Source of the DNA: Brevundimonas vesicularis NBRC 12165
GTDB lineage: Bacteria; Pseudomonadota; Alphaproteobacteria; Caulobacterales; Caulobacteraceae
DNA length: 64,000 nucleotides
Direction of reading: 5' to 3'
Assembly: GCF_001592205.1 (NCBI RefSeq)
Contig: NZ_BCWM01000011.1
Location: 1 to 64,000, forward strand
The notes beneath the pieces are model-generated. The model saw nothing but the letters and a program-made list of their open reading frames with translations, had not been told where the DNA came from and did no database searches. Of the stretch, positions 35,405 through 46,062 are shown one piece after another; the first letter of the stretch is position 1, and the number at the start of each line of letters is the position of its first letter. The position numbers were made by a program, and so were the translations under genes.

Positions 35405-36462
35405 GCCGCCTGCCTCCCCTTGCGATGCGGACAGGCCTTCCAGTCCGCCTTGCACCCCTGGCCGAACGGCGCGACGCCCACGTGGGACAATGCGCCCACA
35501 GCCGCATCGGCCAAGGCGTCTATGAACAGCGGCTCGATCCCGACCGCCGTCGCCCGCAAATAGGGACTGGCCCCTTTTTCGTGGGCCAGTTCGCCATATT
35601 CGATATCCAGCTCGACCAGGGTCTCGATATGTTCCGAGACAAAGGCGATAGGCGTGACGACGACCCCGACGCCGTCTTTGGCCGCCGTTTCAATGGTTTC
35701 GGGCGTGGACGGGCCCAGCCATTTCATCGGCCCGACCCGGCTTTGGTAGCAGATAGCGTGGTCGATCGGCCCGCGCTGGGCCTCGATGGCGGCGACCACG
35801 GCGGCGACCGTCGTCTCGATCTGCTCCTGATAGGGATCCCCCTTGCCGGTCACCAGCTTCTCGGGGATGCCATGGGCGGAGAACAGCACCCGCACCGGCT
35901 GGCCCACCGCCTCGTCCAGCTTCTCGCCGATCGCCTGGGCCTGGGCCTCAACCCAGCCTGTCGCGGCCGGATAGCAGCAGACGGCCCGGCTGACGCCCGG
36001 GCCGGCATAGGAGACGCTCCAAGCCTTCAGCGAGGATTCCGTCGTCGTGGTCGAAAACTGCGGATAGAGCGGCAGCAGGACGACTTCGTCGGGTCCGAAG
36101 GCGGCGACCTCGGCCGCCGTCTCCTCGGTCAACGGATGCCAATAGCGCATGGCGATGAAGACCTTGACCTCATCGCCGCCAAGCCGCGCGCCAAGCAACG
36201 CCTGCAAAGCCTCGGCCTGACGACGGGTTTCGGGCAGCAGCGGCGATCCCCCGCCCATCAGGGCGTAGTTGGCCTGGGCGCTGGTTTCGCGCCGGCTGGA
36301 GATCAGTTTGGCCAGAGGCGTGCGGAAGATCCCCGGAAGGCCGATGATGGCCGGATCGTTGAACAGGTTGAACAGGAACGGCTTGACCGAAGCCTGATCG
36401 TCCGGCCCGCCCAGATTGAACAGCACCACCGCGATGCGGCGGCCGGGGTTCGCATCGCTCAT
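35401..36462 (-). CDS. hemH: Ferrochelatase
   Basis: A 353-aa enzyme that inserts Fe2+ into protoporphyrin IX. Conserved features are VVLFNLGGPD near the N-terminus, the catalytic His in RVLFSAHGIPEK and Glu in VTPIAFVSEHIETLVELDIEY. Overlaps hemE and hemJ by four bases on each side. The C-terminus has a CKADWKACPHRKG cysteine pair, as in some alphaproteobacterial ferrochelatases. Confidence 0.97.
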   Translation of the reverse strand: MSDANPGRRIAVVLFNLGGPDDQASVKPFLFNLFNDPAIIGLPGIFRTPLAKLISSRRETSAQANYALMGGGSPLLPETRRQAEALQALLGARLGGDEVKVFIAMRYWHPLTEETAAEVAAFGPDEVVLLPLYPQFSTTTTESSLKAWSVSYAGPGVSRAVCCYPAATGWVEAQAQAIGEKLDEAVGQPVRVLFSAHGIPEKLVTGKGDPYQEQIETTVAAVVAAIEAQRGPIDHAICYQSRVGPMKWLGPSTPETIETAAKDGVGVVVTPIAFVSEHIETLVELDIEYGELAHEKGASPYLRATAVGIEPLFIDALADAAVGALSHVGVAPFGQGCKADWKACPHRKGRQAA

Positions 36463-37517
36463 TGGGCGCCGATCCGTCTCAGAACCTGTTCGACATGGTC
36501 GATCGGCACATCCGGCAGGATGCCGTGGCCGAGGTTGAACAGCCAGGGCCCCTGCCCCCAGGCCTCCATCAGCTGATCGACGCGTCGGTCCAGCAGATCG
36601 CCGCCGGCGCGCAGCAACAGCGGGTCGAGCGCCCCTTGGATCGGCTTGATCTGCTGCACCCGTTTGCCGACCTCGAGTGGGCAGGCGGTGTCCAGGGCGA
36701 CGGCATCGACCTCGACCGCCTCGGCATACTGCTCTGCGAGCGCCGCAGAGCCCCGTGGGAAGCCGATGAGGGGTACGGTGACCCCAAGCTCCCGCGTCCG
36801 CTTCACCAGCGCCTGGTGGGGCTTCAGGACCAGTCTTTCGAACAGGTCGTCCGGCAAGCCCTCTGCCCAGCTCTCGAAGATCTTCAGAACCTGGGCGCCG
36901 GCGTCGGCCTGCATCTTCAGATATCGGGCCGTGGCCTCGACCAGAACCTCCAGCGTCTCATCGACGCGCTCGGGATCGGCATAGGCGTAGGTGCGGGCTT
37001 GGGCGCGTTCACCCTTGCCTATGGTGCGCGCCTGGCCGTCCAGCATATAGGTCGCCACTGTCCAGGGCGCGCCGGCGAAGCCGATCAGGGCGCGTTCCGG
37101 CTCCAAGGCCGCGCGCACGATCGACAGGGTCTCACCCACCGCCGACAGATGCTCGCCCGCCGCCGGAGCCAGTTCGGCCATCCGACCCGGGATCGGCATT
37201 TCGCCCAGACGCGGCCCCTCCCCCGTCTCGAACCAGACGTCCTGGCCGAGGGCGCGCGGGATCAGCAGGATGTCGGCGAAAACGATCGCCGCATCGAAGC
37301 CGAACCGGCGCATGGGCTGAAGCGTCGCCTCGGCGGCCATTTCGGGGTTCAGACAGAAGGCGATGAAGTCGGGCGCCTCGGCCCTCAGCTTGCGATATTC
37401 CGGCAGATACCGCCCGGCCTGGCGCATGAACCACACCGGCGGACGCTCCAACGTCTCCCCGCGGAGAGCTCGGAGCACCAAGGGTGTCGGATCGGCATTC
37501 TGGGTCTGATCGGTCAT
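36459..37517 (-). CDS. hemE: Uroporphyrinogen decarboxylase
   Basis: A 352-aa enzyme that converts uroporphyrinogen III to coproporphyrinogen III. The N-terminal signature RPPVWFMRQAGRYLPEYRKLR and the GFAGAPWTVATYML segment are diagnostic. First gene of hemEHJ, transcribed away from the predicted origin. In Caulobacter hemE is the gene bordering the replication origin, and a strong promoter into hemE overlaps origin sites there, so regulation by CtrA is plausible here too. Confidence 0.97.
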   Translation of the reverse strand: MTDQTQNADPTPLVLRALRGETLERPPVWFMRQAGRYLPEYRKLRAEAPDFIAFCLNPEMAAEATLQPMRRFGFDAAIVFADILLIPRALGQDVWFETGEGPRLGEMPIPGRMAELAPAAGEHLSAVGETLSIVRAALEPERALIGFAGAPWTVATYMLDGQARTIGKGERAQARTYAYADPERVDETLEVLVEATARYLKMQADAGAQVLKIFESWAEGLPDDLFERLVLKPHQALVKRTRELGVTVPLIGFPRGSAALAEQYAEAVEVDAVALDTACPLEVGKRVQQIKPIQGALDPLLLRAGGDLLDRRVDQLMEAWGQGPWLFNLGHGILPDVPIDHVEQVLRRIGAQ

Positions 37518-37712
37518 GCCGGAGGATTAAGGTCACAGCCCCCCGCTCTCAATCCCTAATCAGATTAAGAATTAAAAGATTCGAAGTGGCAGGTAGGGCG
37601 GTGGAATGGCGGGGATGACTCGATCGGGGGCGACGGAACAAAAGCGGATATCCACGCCTGGCATATCGTTAACGGGGATGTCGAAACGACCAATCCTGCC
37701 GGTGGACAATCC

Positions 37713-37727
37713 CTAACAAAACCTTAA
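37713..37727 (-). promoter_or_regulatory. CtrA-like binding site a
   Basis: Read on the minus strand: TTAA-N7-TTAG (GGTTTTG spacer). One base from the TTAA-N7-TTAA consensus of the cell-cycle regulator CtrA, which blocks initiation at the Caulobacter origin. Confidence 0.55.
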
Positions 37728-37776
37728 CGGGCAAGGGTTTGCGGGGACTTGCGGCTGTGAACGCGGTTAAACGCCG

Positions 37777-37791
37777 TTAACCTTTCATTAG
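37777..37791 (+). promoter_or_regulatory. CtrA-like binding site b
   Basis: TTAA-CCTTTCA-TTAG, again one base from consensus, starting inside the right arm of the GGTTAA-N6-TTAACC repeat and ending 2 bp before the DnaA-box-like TTTTCCACA. Confidence 0.6.
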
Positions 37792-37793
37792 GA

Positions 37794-37802
37794 TTTTCCA
37801 CA
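37794..37802 (+). promoter_or_regulatory. DnaA-box-like sequence
   Basis: TTTTCCACA differs from TTATCCACA at one position. Its closeness to CtrA-like site b would allow competition between DnaA and CtrA, as described for Caulobacter. Confidence 0.55.
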
Positions 37803-37967
37803 GCGGTGAGAAAGTAGGTTTTCCGCCTTGGGATGATCCGGCGTCGGACGACCAACGCCATCCACCATCATCCCCGCTCGCGGGCGGATCGATCAGCGGC
37901 TAAGAAAAACGGCGCCCCGACGGTCCAACGCCGTCCCCCAACTTTCAACAGGGAGACAGACAGTCTC

Positions 37968-38837
37968 ATGAGCCCTGCGAGACCCTCGGGACCGGCCCGT
38001 CTGGCCACCTATTTCCACGTTCACCTGGTGTCAGACTCCACCGGCGAGACCTTGAATGCCATGGCCAAGGCGGTGACCGCACGCTTCGATGGGGTCATTC
38101 CGATCGAGCACATCTATTCCCTAGTGCGATCGGCAAAGCAGATGGAGCGGGTGCTGCAGGAGGTGGAGTCCGCGCCCGGCGTCGTTCTCCACACCCTGGT
38201 CGACCGCGATCTGCGAGAGCAGCTGGAAGAAGGCTGCCGTCGCCTGGACATGCCCCAGATCGGCGCGCTGGATCCCTTGGTCGGCGCCATGTCGCGCTAT
38301 CTCGGCGCGGCCCTGTCCACCCGCATCGGCGCCCAGCACGCGCTGGACCACGACTATTTCAACCGGATCGCGGCGCTGGACTTCGCCATGGCCTATGATG
38401 ACGGCCAGGGCTCTCTGGATCAGCTGGAGGGCGCCGACGTCGTTCTGTGCGGTGTCAGCCGGACATCCAAGACCCCCACCTGCATCTATCTGGCCCACCG
38501 AGGCATCCGGGCGGCCAACGTGCCCCTGGTGCCGGGTCAGGAGGACGGCGAGCGGCTGACCAAGCTGAAGAACCCCTTGGTGATCGGCCTGACCGTGTCG
38601 CCGGATCGACTGGTTCAGATCCGGCGCAACCGCATCGACAATCTGAACGCCAGCCAATCGTCGAACTACACTGATCAAGACGCCGTGCGCGACGAGACGA
38701 TCAAAGCCCGGCGGGCCTTCGAGCGGCGCGGCTGGCCGACCATCGACGTGACCCGCCGTTCGGTGGAAGAGACGGCGGCGGCGATCACCAATCTTCTGAG
38801 CGAGCATCGCAACCACAAGATCGGGACGACATGGTGA
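37968..38837 (+). CDS. Pyruvate, water dikinase regulatory protein (PpsR/DUF299)
   Basis: A 289-aa bifunctional serine/threonine kinase and phosphorylase of the DUF299 family that switches PEP synthase or PPDK activity. HVHLVSDSTGETLNAMAKAV at the N-terminus and the P-loop GVSRTSKTPTCIYLA near residue 160 are diagnostic. The ATG at 37968 has GGGAG upstream; an in-frame extension to 37833 lies in the origin. First gene of the ppsR-maf-aroE-coaE run; its stop overlaps the maf start (TGATG). Confidence 0.94.
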   Translation: MSPARPSGPARLATYFHVHLVSDSTGETLNAMAKAVTARFDGVIPIEHIYSLVRSAKQMERVLQEVESAPGVVLHTLVDRDLREQLEEGCRRLDMPQIGALDPLVGAMSRYLGAALSTRIGAQHALDHDYFNRIAALDFAMAYDDGQGSLDQLEGADVVLCGVSRTSKTPTCIYLAHRGIRAANVPLVPGQEDGERLTKLKNPLVIGLTVSPDRLVQIRRNRIDNLNASQSSNYTDQDAVRDETIKARRAFERRGWPTIDVTRRSVEETAAAITNLLSEHRNHKIGTTW

Positions 38838-39469
38838 TGAGCGTTTCTGTTGCGCTATCGCCCTCCGGGCTGCTTGAGCGCGGAACTCTGATCCTGGCGT
38901 CCAAGAGCGCGGCCCGCCGCGCCATGCTGGAAAACGCCGGCGTCGCCTTCGAGGTGCGCGTCGCCGATGTGGACGAGGACGCCATCAAGGCCGTCTCGAC
39001 CGACCTGGACGCCGCCGCCCTCGCCGTTCGTCTTGCGGAAGCCAAGGCCCTGGCCGTCTCACGCGACGATGAGACCGCCTGGGTGCTGGGCTCGGATCAG
39101 ACCCTGGCCTTTGACGGCGGCCTGGTCTCCAAGGCCAAGTCTCTGGACGCGGCGCGCGAGCGGCTGAAGGCCATGCGCGGCAAGTCGCACCAACTGCATT
39201 CCGGCGCAGCGTTGGCGACCAAGGGCCAGATCGTCTGGTCCGGCGTCGATACGGTTCAGATGCGGATGCGCGATTTCTCCGACGCCTTCCTCGACGCCTA
39301 TCTGGTGGCGGAGGGCGAAGCCCTGCTGTCCTGCGTCGGCTCTTACCGGCTGGAGGGACTGGGCTCGCAGCTGTTCGAGACGGTGGACGGCGACTATTTC
39401 ACAGTGCTGGGTCTGCCGCTCTGGCCGGTGTTGAAAGAGCTGCGTCGGGCTGGGGTGATCGCGGCATGA
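38837..39469 (+). CDS. maf: Maf family nucleotide pyrophosphatase
   Basis: A 210-aa Maf/YceF-type nucleoside triphosphate pyrophosphatase that hydrolyses non-canonical or modified nucleotides. Core motifs are LILASKSAARRAML, the EAKALAV segment and GSDQTLAFDG. About 15 extra residues precede the core; most of them (ALSPSGLLER) are encoded by palindromic repeat copy 3, and an ATG after the repeat is lacking, so the repeat is translated. The ATG at 38837 overlaps the ppsR stop. aroE overlaps its end by four bases. Confidence 0.92.
   Translation: MSVSVALSPSGLLERGTLILASKSAARRAMLENAGVAFEVRVADVDEDAIKAVSTDLDAAALAVRLAEAKALAVSRDDETAWVLGSDQTLAFDGGLVSKAKSLDAARERLKAMRGKSHQLHSGAALATKGQIVWSGVDTVQMRMRDFSDAFLDAYLVAEGEALLSCVGSYRLEGLGSQLFETVDGDYFTVLGLPLWPVLKELRRAGVIAA
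38852..38881. repeat. GGGC/GCCC palindromic repeat, copy 3, inside maf
   Basis: Outer arms GCGCT (38852-38856) and AGCGC (38877-38881) with inner GCCC-TCC-GGGC. It matches copy 1 at 26 of 30 positions. It lies in frame near the start of maf and encodes part of the N-terminus. Confidence 0.8.
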
Positions 39470-40296
39470 GCACGCCCCGCATAACCGGGGCCGCCATGGT
39501 CGCCGGGATCGCCGGAAATCCCGTCGCCCATTCGCTCAGCCCGGTCATCCACAACGCCTGGCTGGCGGCCGGCGGGATCGACGGCGCCTACGTCCCCTTC
39601 GCCCCTGCCGATGCGGCCGGGTTCGAGGCCCTGGTCGCGGCGGGACGCGCGGGTCTGATCATGGGCCTGAACGTCACCGCCCCGTTCAAGGAACAGGCCT
39701 TCGCCCTGGCGGAGCAGGCGACGCCGGCGGCGCGGCTGACGTCCTCGGCCAATATCCTGCAGTTTGAAAACGGGCTGGTCCTGGCCGACAGTTCCGACGG
39801 CGTCGGCCTGATGCGCGGCCTGAAGGAACAGGCGCCGGGCCTGGACGTGGCCGGGCGGCCGGTGGTGATGCTGGGCGCCGGCGGCGCGGCCCGCGCAGGC
39901 TCCGGCGCCTTGGTCGAGGCCGGCGCCGAGGTTCGCATCGTCAACCGTTCGCCCGAACGTGCAGAGGCTTTGGCCGCTGATCTTGGACCCTCGGTTCGGG
40001 TCATGGCGGACGGCGACGCCTGCGACGGCGCAGCCTTGGTCATCAATGCGCTCAGCGTTGCGCCGACCATCGACTTTGACCGGATCGCGCCCGGCACGGT
40101 GGTGATGGATATGACGTACAAGCCGCTGTCCACGCCGTTCCTGACGGCAGCGCGCGAACGCGGCCTGCCGACGGTGGATGGATTGGCGATGCTGATCGGC
40201 CAGGCGGCGCCGTCGTTCGAAGCCCTGTTCCGCCGCCCGCCGCCGCCTCTCGATCTTCGCGCCCTGTTGATGACGCATCTGGGCGAGGCGACATGA
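39466..40296 (+). CDS. aroE: Shikimate dehydrogenase
   Basis: A 276-aa NADPH-dependent enzyme for the fourth step of the shikimate pathway. Substrate-binding [16 protein letters not shown], catalytic Lys in NVTAPFKEQ, Asp in [12 protein letters not shown] and the NADP motif [11 protein letters not shown] are present. The usual NTDG reads SSDG here, a conservative change. Overlaps maf and coaE by four bases each, so the run is translationally coupled. Confidence 0.95.
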   Translation: MSTPRITGAAMVAGIAGNPVAHSLSPVIHNAWLAAGGIDGAYVPFAPADAAGFEALVAAGRAGLIMGLNVTAPFKEQAFALAEQATPAARLTSSANILQFENGLVLADSSDGVGLMRGLKEQAPGLDVAGRPVVMLGAGGAARAGSGALVEAGAEVRIVNRSPERAEALAADLGPSVRVMADGDACDGAALVINALSVAPTIDFDRIAPGTVVMDMTYKPLSTPFLTAARERGLPTVDGLAMLIGQAAPSFEALFRRPPPPLDLRALLMTHLGEAT

Positions 40297-40925
40297 TCCT
40301 GCTCGGTCTCACCGGCTCCATCGGCATGGGCAAGTCGACGACGACGACCATGTTCGCCGATTTGGGGGCGATTGTCTGGAACGCCGATGATGCGGTCCAC
40401 CGCCTCTACGCGCCCGGCGGTGAGGCGGTCGGTCCTGTGGGCGAAGCCTTTCCCGGCGTCGTCGTGGACGGCGCGGTCGATCGCACACGTCTGGCCGAGG
40501 CCCTTGGGAAAGACGAGACCGCCTTTCGGCGTCTGGAAGCCATCGTCCACCCCTTGGTCGCCCAAGGTCGCGCGGCGGATCTGGAGGCGGCGCGCACGGC
40601 GGGTGTGAAACTGGCGGTTCTGGACATCCCCCTGCTGTTCGAGACGGGTGGGGACAGTGCTGTCGACGCCGTGGTGGTGGTCACCGCCGATCCGGCGATC
40701 CAGGCGGAGCGCGTCCTGGCCCGTCCCGGCATGACCCGCGAACGGTTCGACGCCATCCTGGTGCGCCAGATGCCGGACGCCGAAAAGCGCGCCCGCGCCG
40801 ATTTCGTCATCGACACCGGCCGGGGGTTGGAGGCCGCGCGGGACGAGGTCGAGGCGATCGTCGCTGTCGTTCTGGACCCGTCGTGGATATCTCCCCGGCG
40901 CGGCGCGGCGAGCCTTTCGCGCTGA
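40293..40925 (+). CDS. coaE: Dephospho-CoA kinase
   Basis: A 210-aa kinase that phosphorylates dephospho-CoA in the last step of CoA synthesis. Walker A is [13 protein letters not shown], and [23 protein letters not shown] and [19 protein letters not shown] are conserved CoaE segments. Size is standard. It overlaps aroE by four bases and precedes dnaQ by 24 bp, the order also seen in Caulobacter. Confidence 0.96.
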   Translation: MILLGLTGSIGMGKSTTTTMFADLGAIVWNADDAVHRLYAPGGEAVGPVGEAFPGVVVDGAVDRTRLAEALGKDETAFRRLEAIVHPLVAQGRAADLEAARTAGVKLAVLDIPLLFETGGDSAVDAVVVVTADPAIQAERVLARPGMTRERFDAILVRQMPDAEKRARADFVIDTGRGLEAARDEVEAIVAVVLDPSWISPRRGAASLSR

Positions 40926-40949
40926 GGCGAATGACGCCATTAAGAGCAA

Positions 40950-41672
40950 ATGGCGCGCGAGATCGTTCTGGATACGGAAACCACCGGCTTCGACCCCAAG
41001 ACGGGCGACCGGCTGATCGAGGTCGGCTGTATCGAGATCCAGGATCTGCTGCCGACGGGGCGGACATTCCATCGGTTCGTCAATCCCGAGCGGCTGATCC
41101 CGCCCGACGCCATCCGGGTTCACGGCATCACCGACGAGAAGGTCAAGGATGCGCCCAAGTTCGCCGAGATCGCTGACGACCTGATCGAATTCATTGGCGA
41201 TGCGCAGATGATCGCCCACAACGCCGCCTTCGACCGCAACTTCATCGACTTCGAATATGCGCGGTGCGGCCGGCCGATCACCGGCGAGGCGCGCTGGATC
41301 GATACGCTGAAACTGGCCCAGACGCGGTTTCCGGGCATGCCCAACTCACTGGACGCCCTATGCAAACGGTACAAGGTGTCGCTGGTCGAGCGGACTCTGC
41401 ACGGCGCCCTGATCGATGCCCGTCTGCTGGCCGAGGTCTATCTAGAGCTTCGCGGCGGCAAGGAACGGGTGCTGGACCTGTCGTCCGCGCCTGTCGGTCG
41501 TGGCCCCGGCGGCGTCATCGAAACCGCCGCCTACGGCCAGCGTCCCCGCCCCTTGGCGCCGCGCTCCACGCCCGAGGAACAGGCCGCCCACGTCGCCTTC
41601 CTCGCCAAGGCCCTGAAGGACCGCTCACTGTGGGAAGCCTACGGCCTGCCGGCGCAGGAAGACGCGGCGTAG
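40950..41672 (+). CDS. dnaQ: DNA polymerase III epsilon subunit (proofreading exonuclease)
   Basis: A 240-aa DEDDh 3'-5' exonuclease. Exo I is VLDTETTGFD, HGITDEKV follows, Exo II is AHNAAFDRNFIDFE and Exo III is LHGALIDARLLAEVYLEL with the His and Asp. The C-terminal tail after residue about 180 is the linker that binds the alpha subunit. A 24-bp gap separates it from coaE. In Caulobacter secB is the next gene; here a palindromic element and dapB follow instead. Confidence 0.96.
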   Translation: MAREIVLDTETTGFDPKTGDRLIEVGCIEIQDLLPTGRTFHRFVNPERLIPPDAIRVHGITDEKVKDAPKFAEIADDLIEFIGDAQMIAHNAAFDRNFIDFEYARCGRPITGEARWIDTLKLAQTRFPGMPNSLDALCKRYKVSLVERTLHGALIDARLLAEVYLELRGGKERVLDLSSAPVGRGPGGVIETAAYGQRPRPLAPRSTPEEQAAHVAFLAKALKDRSLWEAYGLPAQEDAA

Positions 41673-41695
41673 CCAAGATGACCCTGAAATACCGT

Positions 41696-41825
41696 CGTCA
41701 TTCCGGGGCTGAGCGGAGCGAGGAACCCGGAAGCCAGGCGTGAGGTTTGGATCTCGGACGCATTTTCTAGAACGAGATTGCGCTCCTAGGTTCCGGGTTC
41801 GGCCTTCGGCCGCCCCGGAATGACG
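41696..41825. repeat. 130-bp palindromic (MITE-like) element
   Basis: Perfect 14-bp terminal inverted repeats CGTCATTCCGGGGC (41696-41709) and GCCCCGGAATGACG (41812-41825) and an internal perfect 10-bp pair GAACCCGGAA / TTCCGGGTTC (41723-41732, 41791-41800). No transposase. The short open frame across it, with the peptide RHSGAAEGRTRNL, is the type of spurious ORF such repeats give. No clear target duplication is seen. Confidence 0.85.
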
Positions 41826-41891
41826 CAGATGATCTGTTTTGACTTCGTGACCGAGTCGCAAACATAGCAGGGCGGCAATGGCCCTTGGGCA

Positions 41892-42641
41892 TTAGGCCTG
41901 TCTGAAGCCCAGCACGTCTTGCATGTCGTAAAGACCGGGGCGGCGGGTGCGGACCCAGGCGGCGGCGGCAACGGCGCCGCGGGCGAACAGCGACCGGTCG
42001 ATGGCCGAATGGCTGAGCGTCAGAACCTCGTCCTCGGAGGCGAACAGCACCGTGTGTTCGCCCACAATCCCGCCGGCGCGGATCGAAGAAAAGCCGATCT
42101 TCCCGCTCTCGCGCTCGCCCTGGACACCGTCGTAGGGTTTGGAGCGCAGGTCATCCAGATCCGCGAACCGGCCCTCGGCGGCGGCTTCGCCCAGCATCAG
42201 GGCCGTGCCCGACGGTGAATCCACTTTCCGGCGGTGGTGGGCCTCGGTGATCTCGATGTCCCAATCCTGGGCGTCCAGACGTTGGGCCGCATGCTGGACC
42301 AGGCCGATCAGGATGTTGACGCCCAGAGAGAAGTTGCCGCTCTTGACGATGGCGACCTTCTCGGCGGCCTTCATCAGGTCGGCCTCCTGCTCGTCCGTGA
42401 AGCCGGTCGAACCGATCACCAAGGCCGGGCCGCCGCGCTCGGCCGCGCTCCGGGCCAAGGCCACCGAGGCGGCCGGGGTGGAGAAGTCGATGATCACGTC
42501 GCACAGCGACAGGTCGGCGGTTTCGCCCCAATCGAAGCGGGCGGCGACCACCACGTCCTCGCGGGCATCCAGAACCTGAGAGACCGCACGCCCCATCCGG
42601 CCGCGATAGCCGGAAATGCCGGCGTGGAAGATTGCGCTCAA
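41892..42641 (-). CDS. dapB: 4-hydroxy-tetrahydrodipicolinate reductase
   Basis: A 249-aa enzyme of lysine and diaminopimelate synthesis. The NAD(P) motif reads GISGYRGRMGRAV, and the catalytic/substrate segment is ITEAHHRRKVDSPSGTAL with the His-His, Lys and SGT residues. It overlaps dnaJ by four bases, giving a dnaJ-dapB operon. Convergent with dnaQ across the palindromic element. Confidence 0.96.
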   Translation of the reverse strand: MSAIFHAGISGYRGRMGRAVSQVLDAREDVVVAARFDWGETADLSLCDVIIDFSTPAASVALARSAAERGGPALVIGSTGFTDEQEADLMKAAEKVAIVKSGNFSLGVNILIGLVQHAAQRLDAQDWDIEITEAHHRRKVDSPSGTALMLGEAAAEGRFADLDDLRSKPYDGVQGERESGKIGFSSIRAGGIVGEHTVLFASEDEVLTLSHSAIDRSLFARGAVAAAAWVRTRRPGLYDMQDVLGFRQA

Positions 42642-43840
42642 ACCGCGTTCTCTTTCGACCCGTCCGCGTCCTGACTGCCCAGGATGTCGGCCCAGAAACG
42701 CTTCGCCTTCCCGGCAAAGCTGGAATTCCTGGGGTTCTGCCCCTCCCCGAACGACAGGGCAAGCTCTTCCAGCAACTCACGCTGGCGCGCGGTCAGATCG
42801 GTGGGCGTCTCGACGAACAGTTCGACCACCAGATCGCCCCGGTTGCGGCCGTTCAGATGGGGCATGCCCTTGCCCTTGATGCGTACGGTCTTGCCGGTCT
42901 GGGCGCCGGCCGGCACGGCGACCGAGGCCTTGCACTTGCCGTCGCAGGCCGTTGAGACCAGGCAAGGGGCGTCGATCTCGCCGCCCAGGGCCGCCACCGT
43001 CATCGGCACGGGCACGGTGACCAGCAGGTCCAGGTTGTCGCGCTCGAACAGGTCGTGCGGCGTGACCGAGATGAAGACGTATAGATCGCCGCGCGGTCCG
43101 CCGCGCTGGCCCGCATCGCCCTCGCCCGACAGACGGATGCGCGAACCGTCGTCCACGCCGGCGGGGATTTTCAGGTTCAGGGTGCGGGTTTTGCGCACTT
43201 GGCCATGCCCGTGGCAGGTGGTGCAGGGATCGGCGATCATCTGACCCTGGCCGTGGCAACGGGGGCAGGTGCGCTCGACTTGGAAGAAGCCGTTCGCTTG
43301 GCGCACGCGACCGGCGCCCTGGCAGGTGGTGCAGGTGACAGGCTTGGTGCCCGGCTTGGCCCCCGACCCCTCGCAGGTGTCGCAGGTCATGGTCGAGGGG
43401 ATGTCGATCTCGACGTCCTCGCCCTTGTAGGCCTGCTCCAGGGTGATCTCCAGATCGTAGCGCAGGTCCGAGCCCCGGCGCGGTCCGCCCTGCTGGCCCC
43501 GGCCCTGGCGTCCGCCGAACGCGTCCCCGAACGCATCGCCAAAGACCTGGGAGAAGATGTCATTGATGTCCGAGAAGCCCTGGCCGCCCTGGCCGAAGGG
43601 ATTGCCGCCCCCGCCGCCGTTCACGCCCGCATGGCCGTAACGATCATAGGCCGCGCGCTTGTTGTCATCCGACAGCACCGTATAGGCCTCGGACAACTCC
43701 TTGAACTTGGCCATCGACTCTTCCGATCCGCCGTTGCGGTCCGGGTGGTGGATCATGGCCAGCTTGCGGTAGGCGGCTTTTAGGCCGGGGGCGTCGATCG
43801 TGCGTTCGACACCCAGAACTTCGTAATAATCACGCGCCAT
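42638..43840 (-). CDS. dnaJ: Chaperone DnaJ (Hsp40)
   Basis: A 400-aa type I Hsp40. The J domain carries HPD (LAMIHHPDRNGG). A Gly/Phe-rich linker is followed by four CxxCxGxG zinc repeats (CDTCEGSGA, CTTCQGAGR, CPRCHGQGQ, CTTCHGHGQ) and the substrate-binding beta domain. It lies 175 bp after dnaK with a terminator-like hairpin in between, so it is expressed by read-through or from an internal promoter. Confidence 0.97.
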   Translation of the reverse strand: MARDYYEVLGVERTIDAPGLKAAYRKLAMIHHPDRNGGSEESMAKFKELSEAYTVLSDDNKRAAYDRYGHAGVNGGGGGNPFGQGGQGFSDINDIFSQVFGDAFGDAFGGRQGRGQQGGPRRGSDLRYDLEITLEQAYKGEDVEIDIPSTMTCDTCEGSGAKPGTKPVTCTTCQGAGRVRQANGFFQVERTCPRCHGQGQMIADPCTTCHGHGQVRKTRTLNLKIPAGVDDGSRIRLSGEGDAGQRGGPRGDLYVFISVTPHDLFERDNLDLLVTVPVPMTVAALGGEIDAPCLVSTACDGKCKASVAVPAGAQTGKTVRIKGKGMPHLNGRNRGDLVVELFVETPTDLTARQRELLEELALSFGEGQNPRNSSFAGKAKRFWADILGSQDADGSKENAV

Positions 43841-43955
43841 CGGGCGTTCGTCCTCATACTTCCCCGTTCGCTTTCGCCTCGCCTCTTACCGAGCGTTGGT
43901 CGAAATCGATGTCCCGGCTGACATGGGGTCCGGGACCAATGATGCAAGTTTCATG

Positions 43956-43989
43956 AAAAGGCCCCGCCTATCGCAAGACAAGCGGGGCC
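43956..43989 (-). terminator. Terminator-like hairpin between dnaK and dnaJ
   Basis: On the minus strand GGCCCCGC (43989-43982) pairs with GCGGGGCC (43967-43960) over a 14-nt loop and is followed by four T residues. The short T run suggests partial termination, which would lower DnaJ relative to DnaK. Confidence 0.7.
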
Positions 43990-44015
43990 GTATCATTTCA
44001 GCGACCTGTGACGGA

Positions 44016-45923
<1,908 letters not shown>

Positions 45924-46062
45924 GTGTTCTTCAGTCTCTCTGGTTCGGCGGGCGATGCGGCGGCCTTCGACGAAGCGCCGCGCGTGACCGCCCCCGGTTG
46001 GGTTGGCGTGGATCAGGCTGGATAGCCCCAAGTTTCGCGGGGTTTCTCCGAAGCTGGCCCCG

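Larger units (their letters stand above)
37518..37967. other. oriC: Predicted chromosomal replication origin (Cori-like)
   Basis: This 450-bp region between hemE and the DUF299 gene has the same flanking genes as the Caulobacter origin. It carries an AT-rich stretch (37550-37582), two TTAA-N7-TTAG CtrA-like sites, a GGTTAA-N6-TTAACC repeat (37765-37782), several DnaA-box-like sequences (TTTTCCACA at 37794-37802; weaker at 37638-37646 and 37701-37709), and GANTC methylation sites at 37578-37582 and 37617-37621. dnaA itself is not in the window. No real gene lies in the open frame that crosses 37833-37967. Confidence 0.85.

Noticed and set aside
37833-37967. In-frame extension of the DUF299 gene into the origin
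   Set aside because: The peptide is not conserved in the family and the ATG at 37968 has a good GGGAG ribosome binding site.
41625-41861. 78-aa minus-strand open frame across the palindromic element (contains RHSGAAEGRTRNL)
   Set aside because: The frame is produced by the repeat and has no start context; the same peptide pattern is known from spurious ORFs in such repeats.
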